DNA of 20,914 bases from assembly GCF_000315625.1 (NCBI RefSeq), contig NW_005434539.1:156587-177500 (forward strand), written 5' to 3'. The notes below the pieces were generated by a model that worked only from the letters and a program-made list of their open reading frames with translations, was not told the DNA's origin and did no database searches. Shown here one piece after another: positions 1 to 7,600 of the stretch. This stretch comes from Guillardia theta CCMP2712 (taxonomy: Eukaryota > Cryptophyceae > Pyrenomonadales > Geminigeraceae). The translations under genes and the position numbers were made by a program. Within the stretch, counting starts at the first letter, position 1. Every line of letters starts with the position of its first letter.

Positions 1-87
1 GGGCGCTTCTTCTGAATGCTGACAAGTAGATGTCACCAGCCGTTGCGTTCTAGGCCCAACTCCCTTCCCAGGCCCCCCCCCCCTCCC

Positions 88-94
88 TATAAAG
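88..94 (+). promoter_or_regulatory. TATA box of copy 1 ORF
   Basis: TATAAAG follows a C-rich tract and sits about 160 bases upstream of the ATG at 251. A start site roughly 30 bp downstream would leave a CT-rich 5' leader of about 130 bases. The same motif is at 1125-1131 in copy 2. Confidence 0.5.
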
Positions 95-250
95 GCTTCC
101 TTCCCCCGATCGAGCTCCCACTGCCTTGTGCCCTCTGCCTTGACCACAGCCCTGCTGCCTGCCTTGTGCCATCGACCAGCTCTAAGCCTCTCTTGCGGCA
201 AGTGACCCTCTCCCCCTCCGACTGCTCATCTCCCTCCCCCGCTTCACACC

Positions 251-577
251 ATGACCTGTGCGCACATCTTGCTGCACGACCCCGAGACCCTGCAGGTGCC
301 TGCCTCCAGACCTCAGCGCCTTCCCGACGGTCCTCTTGGACGGCCAGCTATCTCACGGGACGGCCGCGTCCTGCCTGGCAGCTCCTCCTTCCTCGCTCTC
401 CAAGCCTCCGCCACCGCCATTGGCACCCGCTCCATCGACGCGCGAGGCAACTTTGTCCTCAAGCCGGACGTTCGCCCATCGGAGGAGGAGGAGATGATCA
501 TGGCCGAGACGACAGAGGCGGCGAGCCGGAAGCTCAAGTCGCTGCGTATGCTGGAGGGCGTGATTACGTTAGAATAA
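251..577 (+). CDS. Small hypothetical protein, copy 1 (108 aa)
   Basis: I do not recognise a family. The start is well placed: CACCATGAC has a favourable context, lies downstream of a TATA box at 88-94, and follows a CT-rich leader. The product is Pro/Arg-rich in its first half. Its second half holds a run of four glutamates followed by a Lys/Arg-rich stretch ending in VITLE. The stop codon overlaps an AATAAA hexamer (573-578), a possible polyadenylation signal. The copy at 1288-1620 keeps this frame through a 6-bp indel, which is weakly in favour of coding. A longer overlapping frame (16-606) stays open too but starts upstream of the TATA box. Could also be a non-coding transcript. Confidence 0.45.
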   Translation: MTCAHILLHDPETLQVPASRPQRLPDGPLGRPAISRDGRVLPGSSSFLALQASATAIGTRSIDARGNFVLKPDVRPSEEEEMIMAETTEAASRKLKSLRMLEGVITLE

Positions 578-578
578 A
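573..578 (+). terminator. AATAAA polyadenylation-like signal
   Basis: AATAAA overlaps the stop codon of the 251-577 ORF and is repeated at 1616-1621 in the second copy. Only the motif and its position support it. Confidence 0.35.
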
Positions 579-645
579 CCATGTTGCTCTCATCCTTCAA
601 CCCTAAGTTGTCCGCAAGAGGCCCTGAGAGGGTCTGAGAGTTTGT

Positions 646-1037
646 CCTGCCGGCAGTGCCTCCCGAGCCCGGCACTGAACGCCGGGTCTCCCGGATCGGA
701 TCGGACCGTCACGCCTTAGGCCCTCCGTGCCCGGCCGGGTGACCCGCGCAGGCCCGGCTGCCCACAAGCCGTGAGGGGCTCAGGGCCCGGAGCCCCATGA
801 GGGTCAGCGGACTCGACTCGCGAAACGGCGCAGCCTCGATCTATCCCAGCCAGCCCGCACTGGATCCATCGCGTTCTATCTACCCGAGACAAGACACCCT
901 TCCACACATCTTTACACACTTCTCCGGTCACGGCTCCTATGCCATGAAGGGCACACGGCCCGCGCGCAGTGCGTCACGGCCTTTCCAGGGGCGAGAATCT
1001 TCTAGATGGCTGGCAATCGGTTAGCGGAAGCTTCAGG
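646..1037. other. GC-rich spacer between duplicated units
   Basis: This is the part of the 1037-bp period not repeated after copy 2. It is strongly GC-rich up to about 840, then mixed. Short ORFs occur on both strands but none has a recognisable product, splice structure or start context. I see no tRNA or rRNA. Confidence 0.6.
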
Positions 1038-1124
1038 GGGCGCTTCTTCTGAATGCTGACAAGTAGATGTCACCAGCCGTTGCGTTCTAGGCCCAACTCC
1101 CTTCCCAGGCCCCCCCCCCCTCCC

Positions 1125-1131
1125 TATAAAG
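1125..1131 (+). promoter_or_regulatory. TATA box of copy 2 ORF
   Basis: TATAAAG in the same place relative to the ATG at 1288 as in copy 1. Conservation is expected from the recent duplication and is not independent support. Confidence 0.5.
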
Positions 1132-1287
1132 GCTTCCTTCCCCCGATCGAGCTCCCACTGCCTTGTGCCCTCTGCCTTGACCACAGCCCTGCTGCCTGCC
1201 TTGTGCCATCGACCAGCTCTAAGCCTCTCTTGCGGCAAGTGACCCTCTCCCCCTCCGACTGCTCATCTCCCTCCCCCGCTTCACACC

Positions 1288-1620
1288 ATGACCTGTGCGC
1301 ACATCTTGCTGCACGACCCCGAGACCCTGCAGGTGCCTGCCTCCAGACCTCAGCGCCTTCCCGACGGTCCTCTTGGACGGCCAGCTATCTCACGGGACGG
1401 CCGCGTCCTGCCTGGCAGCTCCTCCTTCCTCGCTCTCCAAGCCTCCGCCACCGCCATTGGCACCCGCTCCATCGACGCGCGAGGCAACTTTGTCCTCAAG
1501 CCGGACGTTCGCCCATCGGAGGAGGAGGAGATGATCATAGCCGAGACTCTCACGACAGAGGCGGCGAGCCGGAAGCTCAAGTCGCTGCGTATGCTGGAGG
1601 GCGTGATTACGTTAGAATAA
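1288..1620 (+). CDS. Small hypothetical protein, copy 2 (110 aa)
   Basis: Paralogue of the 251-577 ORF. It differs by Met-to-Ile and an in-frame insertion of two residues (Leu-Thr) after MIIAET. The indel is a multiple of three and the frame, stop and AATAAA are preserved. That fits a coding sequence, but with so few differences it is weak evidence. No domain, signal peptide or membrane segment is visible. Function unknown. Confidence 0.45.
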   Translation: MTCAHILLHDPETLQVPASRPQRLPDGPLGRPAISRDGRVLPGSSSFLALQASATAIGTRSIDARGNFVLKPDVRPSEEEEMIIAETLTTEAASRKLKSLRMLEGVITLE

Positions 1621-1877
1621 ACCATGTTGCTCTCATCCTTCAACCCTAAGTTGTCCGCAAGAGGCCCTGAGAGGGTCTGAGAGTTTGTTCTGTATTTTGT
1701 TTGGTTGTTGTACAGTGTATGGATATGGTTGTTTGTTTCTTCATCAAACCGTGTTGATATTTGCTGCTTGTTTTGCTCAATCAACACATTGGCTGACGAC
1801 AGCATGCGGTGGATGCGCATTTGATTCAGATCCTTGTTGAGGCGGGTCAGCCGGTTTTGTGGGAAAAGAATGCGAAC

Positions 1878-2086
1878 ATGAGACGCTTGTGGGTGTCTGC
1901 GGTTGTTTGGGGGATGTGCTTGTGGGGAGGAGGAGAACGCTCTGCTAGAGCAGCAGCTGTCTCAGAACACTTGCCTTCTATCCTCCTCGATAGCTCCAAC
2001 GACGAGCCAGGGTTGTTTCCAAGCTGCATTGCACTACGAGGAGGAAACCCCAACGAAGTCCCCGAGCCCGATGCTCTATCGAGCCT
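1878..2086 (+). CDS. Candidate first exon with signal-like N-terminus
   Basis: An ATG in good context (A at -3) opens a frame whose first residues look like a signal peptide: MRR, then a hydrophobic LWVSAVVWGMCLW, then a possible ARA cleavage site. The frame runs for 69 codons and meets a good donor, CCT|GTAAGG, one base before a stop. Phase 2 of this donor matches an acceptor at CAAG|TGG (2666/2667) that would enter the methyltransferase frame. If correct, the 48-bp array at 2218-2649 lies in a 580-bp first intron. This link rests on phase and position only; the exon may belong to another transcript or not be coding. Confidence 0.35.
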
Positions 2087-2217
2087 GTAAGGCTCTAGTC
2101 TATATCTGCGCATTCAACCAGACATGTCTATGCTCTGTCGTGCATGTACACGCGTTAGATGCACCTTGTATGCGAATGCTGAATTGTACATGCATGTGAT
2201 CTGTCATATGCACATGC

Positions 2218-2649
2218 TGAACGTGCACGTATAAGCTGTACCATGATGCATGTAAGTGAATATGCTGAACGTGCACGTGTAAGCTGTATCAGCATGCATG
2301 TAAGTGAATATGCTGAACGTGCACGTGTAAGCTGTATCAGCATGCATGTAAGTGAATATGCTGAACGTGCACGTATAAGCTGTACCATGATGCATGTAAG
2401 TGAATATGCTGAACGTGCACGTGTAAGCTGTATCAGCATGCATGTAAGTGAATATGCTGAACGTGCACGTGTAAGCTGTATCAGCATGCATGTAAGTGAA
2501 TATGCTGAACGTGCACGTATAAGCTGTACCATGATGCATGTAAGTGAATATGCTGAACGTGCACGTGTAAGCTGTATCAGCATGCATGTAAGTGAATATG
2601 CTGAACGTGCACGTGTAAGCTGTATCAGCATGCATGTAAGTGAATATGC
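2218..2649. repeat. 48-bp minisatellite, nine units in an ABB higher-order pattern
   Basis: Nine units of 48 bp start at 2218 and repeat every 48 bases. Two versions alternate. Type A reads CGTATAAGCTGTACCATGATG in its middle and type B CGTGTAAGCTGTATCAGCATG. The order is ABB-ABB-ABB, so the true higher-order unit is 144 bp. Degenerate related sequence precedes it from about 2170. Because 48 is a multiple of three, long repetitive ORFs appear on both strands. I regard these as a consequence of the period rather than genes. Confidence 0.97.
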
Positions 2650-2666
2650 ATTGTGGCACAAGCAAG

Positions 2667-3945
2667 TGGAGTGACCCTTGGACTCTCATTCAAGAGCTTT
2701 GATCTGATCTGCGCGTGGAGGTTTGCAGAGGCAGATGGAGATAAAGAAGAACCTCATGCTCGTTTCATCTCCTTCAACCTTGAGGGAAGACTCCTTCACT
2801 TGCAGTCGCCTAGAAGGTCAGACCCTTGCCGGCCGCGCATTTGCAATTGAAAGAGGAGCATAGGAGCTTAGAGGAAGGGATGGGAGCTGAGAGGAAGGGA
2901 TAGGAGCTGAGAGGAAGGGATAGGAGCTGAGAGGAAGGGATAGGAGCTGAGAGGAAGGGATAGGAGCTGAGAGGAAGGGATAGGAGCTGAGAGGAAGGGA
3001 TAGGAGCTGAGAGGAAGGGATAGGAGCTGAGAGGAAGGGATAGGAGCTGAGAGGAAGGCAGGCATTCTCTTTGGGGTCACCTCCTCTGGAACTCAGCCAA
3101 GTGCATGGTCGAATATCTCGTTGAGCATGCAGAAGACATCCGAGGCAAGCAGGTGACGGAACCACTGCCTGCAGAGATGCTTGCTTGTGCTCAAGTGCTG
3201 CAGATCGTCGAGCTCGGAGCCGGCATTGGGCTCCCTTCAGTCGTGGCATCGATGAAAGGTGATGTTGAATGGATGGTTGGGCTACACGAGAGGGACGATG
3301 GCATGTGGCAGGAGCAAAGCGAGTGGTGATCACAGACTACCCGGACGAGGATCTGCTGATGACAATCAAAAGCAATGTCGAGCGTCTCGATCTCAAGGTG
3401 GGTTGCGCGCCATTGATCGCGATCACGCATGAACCTGACAAATATGGAAAGAACATGGAGGTAGTGGGACACAAGTGGGGAAGCAACACCCAACAATTGA
3501 GGGACCTGTCCTGCGGCAGAGGTTTTGACCTCATCATCATCTCAGACGCCATCTTCAATCATTACGCACATAACGCTCTTCTCCGGTGAAAGCTTTGTTG
3601 TGCGAATTTTGTTTCTGACAGAGCTCAGCTCATGTTCAGAACTCTTGTGCGATTCACCAGAATCGAGAATCCTTGTTAGCTTCTCACACCATCGGTTTGT
3701 GATGATTCGATATTGTTCCTAATGATCAGTGTGCCTGAAAGACCTCGACTGTACAAGGAAGATTTGAACTTCTTCGAGGTTCACTTGTTGCGATCCTGAA
3801 TCTCAGCTCATTCTAGATCTGATTCATATCCAAGCTTGCGGTCCTCCCTGAGCATGGAAGCTTTCAAGTGACCAAAGTAGGAGAGTGGAATTTACAGCCA
3901 ATGGAAGTTGACGACAGTGAGCGACAAGTCTCGTCTTTGTTGTAA
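2667..3945 (+). CDS. EFM7/NNT1-like class I protein methyltransferase (spliced)
   Basis: S-adenosylmethionine-dependent methyltransferase. Fungal EFM7 (NNT1) modifies the N-terminal region of eEF1A. Exons by phase and motif: about 2667-2816, 3062-3152, 3204-3258, 3312-3585, 3629-3694, 3742-3778, 3835-3945 (TAA 3943-3945). The spliced product shows the family pattern in order: SLWGHLLWNSAK, motif I IVELGAGIGLPS, the TDYPDEDLL acidic loop, VVGHKWG, FDLIIISDAIFNH, SFSHHRPRLYKEDLNFFE, and a short acidic C-terminus. Introns are 43-56 bp, except the first resolved one (2817-3061, 245 bp), which is filled by a minisatellite. A further 54-bp intron at 3398-3451 is possible; it is a multiple of three and would remove an insertion before VVGHKWG. 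No in-frame ATG exists in 2644-2816, so translation must start upstream, perhaps in the 1878-2086 exon. Confidence 0.85.
2861..3060. repeat. 20-bp minisatellite, ten units, inside an intron
   Basis: Ten contiguous 20-bp units with consensus TAGGAGCTGAGAGGAAGGGA. The first two and the last differ by a base or two. The array lies wholly within the 2817-3061 intron. The acceptor AG sits one base beyond the last unit, so the purine-rich array occupies the place where a pyrimidine tract would normally be. Confidence 0.97.
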
Positions 3946-4098
3946 ATATTCATGGCATCTTCAGATTCTACGAGGAGTTATGTCGAGCATCATCACGAGG
4001 ACGTTGATCCTGGCAAAGTATACACAAGTTTCTTTCGCTTTGAACTGAGCACTCTCCTTTTCATCAGGTCATGCTATATGAACTCCGACGGCGCATCG
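3946..4098. other. Convergent 3' flanks
   Basis: Between the methyltransferase stop and the stop of the minus-strand gene. A plus-strand ORF from ATG 3952 spans this and continues to 4341. It lies opposite the minus-strand gene, has no recognisable product, and is probably a shadow. No AATAAA is obvious on either strand. Confidence 0.4.
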
Positions 4099-4930
4099 TC
4101 AAGTAACTGGACGGCAGAAATCCAGAAGCGTCTTCTGTCCTCTATCGTTTTTGATGTGAGGCTTGTCAACGGTGCAAGTTTTGCATCTACAATTCTTTGG
4201 TGGGCCCACCTTATACTTCTCCTGAATCCAATCCATGATAACATGCACAACCCAGTCCTCCTGTTTGCTGCTCAGCTCACCTTCATGGCAAATATGGTGC
4301 CACTTGAACAAGCACTGCCTGCAACATGTGGCCTATCATGATCGAAAGAAACAAGATCAGCTAGCATAAATTCTAACACCATGGAATCACCGTGGCATGT
4401 TGGGCAAGGAATACAGGGTGACCCCGCATGGGAGTTTGCCTTCCGTCCACAACTCCTTGGAGAGTTGAGATTCGTCTTCGCACAATGTCTCTGCATGCCC
4501 TTCTCATCGCTTCCAGGCCATGCTTGCTCACCATTCGCACTTCTCTCGGCCCTAAGTGAAATTTACTTTGCCATTTACCTTGCGTCCATGCTGCCTTGAG
4601 CCTGGCAAGATTGGGGGGGGTCCAGTCTGTAATTGCTGAAGGTGGGCGATGCGGCATGATCGCATGTCTAAGCTCTGAATGCACATCCGCCCGTAGTTCC
4701 TCGCAGACATCTGTTGCCCTACCCCTCTCTCCTGCTTCACCATCCAAGTGAAAACCTCGTTGACCGTCAGATATTGCTGGTGATGCTGTACAAGGTGTAA
4801 CAGCATAGAAGCTTCTCGCTGGTTCAGGGTCGGCGATTGACGTTTGAAGCGCCATCATCGTGAACAAAACGATCTTATCTGCCCCGTAAAACAACCAAGA
4901 ACCTGTTTGCCTAATGTTTAAGGAGGCGTT
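4099..4930 (-). CDS. Spliced gene with PHD-like Cys/His cluster, incompletely resolved
   Basis: The last two exons are the clearest: an exon ending at 4378, a 59-bp intron (4319-4377, GTTAGA...TTGCAG) and a final exon 4099-4318. Joined in phase they give CPTCHGDSMVQCLFKWHHIC, which resembles a PHD zinc finger (Cys-x2-Cys, then MVxC, W, H-x2-C), followed by EDW, an amphipathic stretch, and CRCKTC before the TGA. Upstream, 4580-4830 carries frames that read as protein (for example LTVNEVFTWMVKQERG) ending at a good donor AAG|GTAAAT. I could not place every intron or the start codon. PHD fingers typically bind histone tails; that role is inferred only from spacing. Confidence 0.45.
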
Positions 4931-4933
4931 CAA

Positions 4934-5248
4934 AGCAGGGAGGCAGCGGAAGAAGAGGGTTGGCCGGTGTCTCTCAGTTCAAGCTGTAAGATCGCGCTCA
5001 GTCGCCGTGAGATCAAGCAAGAGCAACACGAGATTGACCAGCGCCCTGCTCCTTGTGTGGCTGAAGCTTCTGCGAGGACACAGCGATAAAGCCGGCTGGT
5101 TGGCGGGAAGGCAGTCGATTTTGAAATTTGAAATGGAGTGTAACCTCTCTCTGAGGCGAGCATGCAGGATCGCTTCTCAGGCTCTCGTCAAGTTCGCTGT
5201 CTCGAGTCTTCGGCTTGGCCGCCCAGCAGCCATCTTGAGGAACTAAAT
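4934..5248. other. Spacer with no supported gene
   Basis: A plus-strand ORF of 110 codons (4914-5246, Arg/Lys/Ser-rich) and a 77-codon minus ORF overlap here. Neither has a recognisable motif, start context or plausible partner exons. It may contain the promoter or first exon of the minus-strand gene to its left. Confidence 0.4.
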
Positions 5249-5731
5249 CAGCGATGAGCTTGAAACGAACTCAGCGATGAGCTTGAAACGAGACCAGCGA
5301 TCAGCTTGAAACGAGACCAGCGATGAGCTTGAAACGAACTCAGCGATGAGCTTGAAACGAACTCAGCGATGAGCTTGAAACGAGACCAGCGATGAGCTTG
5401 AAACGAACTCAGCGATGAGCTTGAAACGAACTCAGCGATGAGCTTGAAACGAACTCAGCGATGAGCTTGAAACGAGACCAGCGATGAGCTTGAAACGAAC
5501 TCAGCGATGAGCTTGAAACGAACTCAGCGATGAGCTTGAAACGAGACCAGCGATGAGCTTGAAACGAGACCAGCGATGAGCTTGAAACGAACTCAGCGAT
5601 GAGCTTGAAACGAGACCAGCGATGAGCTTGAAACGAACTCAGCGATGAGCTTGAAACGAGACCAGCGATGAGCTTGAAACGAACTCAGCAATCAGCTTGA
5701 AACGAACTCAGCGATCAGCTTGAAACGAGAC
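5249..5731. repeat. 23-bp minisatellite, 21 units
   Basis: Twenty-one head-to-tail 23-bp units, CAGCGATGAGCTTGAAACGA followed by either ACT or GAC. The two endings are mixed irregularly (11 ACT, 10 GAC). Units 3, 20 and 21 carry ATCAG instead of ATGAG. The array ends 26 bp from the stop codon of the minus-strand J-domain gene, so it lies in that gene's 3' flank or UTR. There are no spacers, so it is not a CRISPR array. Confidence 0.97.
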
Positions 5732-5748
5732 CAGTACATGATGCAGTC

Positions 5749-5754
5749 TTTATT
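5749..5754 (-). terminator. Polyadenylation signal of the J-domain gene
   Basis: AATAAA on the minus strand, three bases after the TAA at 5758-5760. It supports the C-terminal exon of the J-domain model. Its closeness to the stop would give a very short 3' UTR ending near or in the 23-bp array. Confidence 0.5.
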
Positions 5755-5757
5755 CGC

Positions 5758-7538
5758 TTAGCTCGTCTCGCCCTTGAACTCATGTACATCCCCACTTGTC
5801 GGATGATACTTGTTTCTCATCAAAGCAGCGCTTCCTTTAAACCAAAACCCTGAGGCACCTGCTCAAGCATGTCACTGGCATCTCATCTTGTCAGCGAGAA
5901 TAAACAAGGAGCACATAGATTTCATCAGGACGATCATCGTCATCACACTTAACCAGCCCCACCATATCAGAAATACATCCGATCATCATCATATCGATAC
6001 AACAAATGCCCCTTAGAATGCTTACCGGCTGCAGTCATGTAAAAGCACATGGCAGGGACGCGAGTATGGAACGCAAAAAACGGGTTTATCATCAAAGGCT
6101 TTAGCAGCCCTGCTGTGTGTCAAACATGAAAATGCAGCTGATGTAATTTTACCCGCATGTTCCAAGCCCTTGAGCACTAAGAGACAGGCTGACATCTTGG
6201 CTCCGTACTCGAGCCCTCCGTTAACGCCCTGCAGCACCTGCTGTCAGCTACCTGAACAACCTGACTTGTCACAAGAAACGACCTCCTCAATAGCTTTCTG
6301 TACAGCAAAATCTCTCCTTTCATTCATCAACCTGTCAGTATGTATCATCCCACTTTCATGGAAAGCTGAAGGTACATGTGAATCTCCTCGCTGTCTTTGG
6401 TCTTGTGCCATGCTCTGGTCTGTGCTCAAGTTGAGTGGATCGCAGGACCTGGGCCGAGTGAACCTGCTCGAGGTATTTGACGGTGCTTTCAGTTCGATCT
6501 GGATGACCAAAAAGAGACGCACGAGCCTTTAAATTGTTGAGCGCAAGTAGCGATAAAGAGGTTGAGCACTCTAGAAACCTGGGATATCTTGTAGTTCCAA
6601 TACACCAAAAACGCAGTTCCTAGAGCAGTGAACTGAGAAGATAACAGGTCAGATTAGATAATGTCAATTGAATGATGCAGTCGAGAGGAAATCTTATTAC
6701 CCCTGCGAGATATATCATCACATGCCGATTCGTGAATTTTGATACATTGATATCAGCATCTGCAACATTCTCAGAGGCCGCTAGAAAGCATCGAATCAGT
6801 TGACTACCAGGCGGTCGCCACACGGATGCGTTCGGGTTGTAACTTGATTTGCCAGTAAGGTACGCGTATGCCTGCAGCATCCGAGATACATCGACGCATC
6901 ATCATTACTGGCTGACCTGCTGAACGTTCTTGAATCGAGCTTCGTTCCTTTTCCGATCTTCGACCGGGGTTTGGTGATGCTTGTCGGGGTGGAGCTCCTT
7001 TAGCTTCAAGCTCAGTTCGTGCAAGCAACCATAGCATACGATGCTTTATGAGCATACCTTGACGAGGTCAAGATATGCAGACTTGATTTCAAGTTGCGTT
7101 GCTGATCTCTTCAAACCTAGAACTTTCCTGTTTCGAATCACATCACGGCATGTTGGACATCACAGTGCTCAAGCAGGTTTCTTCTCGTCCAGTCATCCCT
7201 CCCTACGACCCTCCCTCCATCCCCTCGTCCTTGCCTCCCTCTCCCTCTCCCTCGACCTCGCCCTCGCCCTCCCTCCCTGAGCTCACCAGGGATCGTCCTC
7301 GACCATCGCACTCCAATGTCTACTACCACCCACACCCATTCCATTACCAATCTGCACTATGTACCGGTCCACATTCCCTAGTAGTACCCCGGTATCTTAT
7401 TAGTCTCATCATAGCTGACAGGACCCCCACCAGCCTTACGATGGACCCGAGCGCGTATCTTTGCTTCAACATTAGCTTGAGTAAGCTTATGTGCATTTTG
7501 TCTGCGATCATACAATCATGCAGTATGCTTGCTATCAT
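5758..7538 (-). CDS. Membrane J-domain (DnaJ/Hsp40) protein, 11 exons
   Basis: Co-chaperone that stimulates an Hsp70 ATPase. Exons: 7348-7538, 7058-7127, 6917-6997, 6701-6871, 6579-6632, 6464-6526, 6376-6419, 6283-6331, 6153-6228, 6026-6109, 5758-5858; all phases agree and give 327 aa. Residues 1-60 are basic, hydrophobic and almost free of acids after Met15, like a mitochondrial presequence. The J domain runs from about 62 to 125: WKVLGLKRSATQLEIKSAY, HPD at 90-92, FKNVQQAYAYL. A strong membrane helix follows at about 162-183 (VMIYLAGFTALGTAFLVYW), then a charged region, then two weaker hydrophobic Gly/Ala-rich segments (about 246-264, 284-305). I do not recognise this C-terminal part. Introns are 43-68 bp except 7128-7347 and 5859-6025. 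Least certain: the start Met and the two long introns. Confidence 0.8.
7195..7290. repeat. Polypyrimidine (CCCT/CTCG) low-complexity tract
   Basis: About 95 bases of near-pure C and T on the plus strand, made of short CCCTCC and CTCGCC motifs. In the J-domain model it lies inside the first intron (7128-7347), where on the transcribed strand it is a GGGAGGG-type purine tract with G-quadruplex potential. Long Arg/Gly-rich ORFs across it are composition artefacts. Confidence 0.8.
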
Positions 7539-7600
7539 TCAGCTGCACTGACATGTTTTACTCGTTATCGCACAGACAATGGTCATCCCTTCTGTCGAGC

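Larger units (their letters stand above)
1..645. repeat. Tandem duplication, copy 1 (1037-bp period)
   Basis: The first 645 bases recur at 1038-1688 almost unchanged. The differences I see are a 6-bp insertion (TCTCAC) and a G-to-A change in copy 2, both near the 3' end of the small ORF. Homology ends just after the shared GAGTTTGT at 638-645; copy 1 then runs into GC-rich sequence and copy 2 into AT-richer unique sequence. The unit begins at or before the window edge, so further copies may lie to the left. Near-identity implies a recent duplication or conversion. Confidence 0.95.
1038..1688. repeat. Tandem duplication, copy 2
   Basis: Second copy of the left-edge unit, beginning with the same GGGCGCTTCTTCTG. 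It is 6 bp longer than copy 1 because of the TCTCAC insertion near 1545. After 1688 the sequence changes abruptly to AT-richer unique DNA, which marks the duplication boundary. Confidence 0.95.

Noticed and set aside
16-606. 196-codon ORF overlapping the copy 1 mini-gene (and 1053-1649 in copy 2)
   Set aside because: It begins upstream of the TATA box, is low-complexity Pro/Ser/Arg, and overlaps the better-placed 108-codon frame. It cannot be fully excluded.
646-1037. Possible rRNA or tRNA in the GC-rich spacer
   Set aside because: I could not find a cloverleaf, an anticodon arm or conserved rRNA segments.
2155-2689. Long ORFs of 143-168 codons on both strands across the 48-bp array
   Set aside because: They arise because the period is divisible by three and the unit lacks stops in those frames. 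All are perfect 16-residue repeats with no flanking coding structure.
3952-4341. Plus-strand ORF of 129 codons starting with a good ATG
   Set aside because: It lies opposite the spliced minus-strand gene with the PHD-like motif and has no recognisable product.
5249-5731. Possible CRISPR array
   Set aside because: Units are contiguous with no unique spacers, in a eukaryotic subtelomere. It is a plain minisatellite.
7099-7551. Plus-strand Pro/Ser-rich ORF of 150 codons
   Set aside because: It is a translation of the pyrimidine tract inside the first intron of the J-domain gene and the antisense of its first exon.
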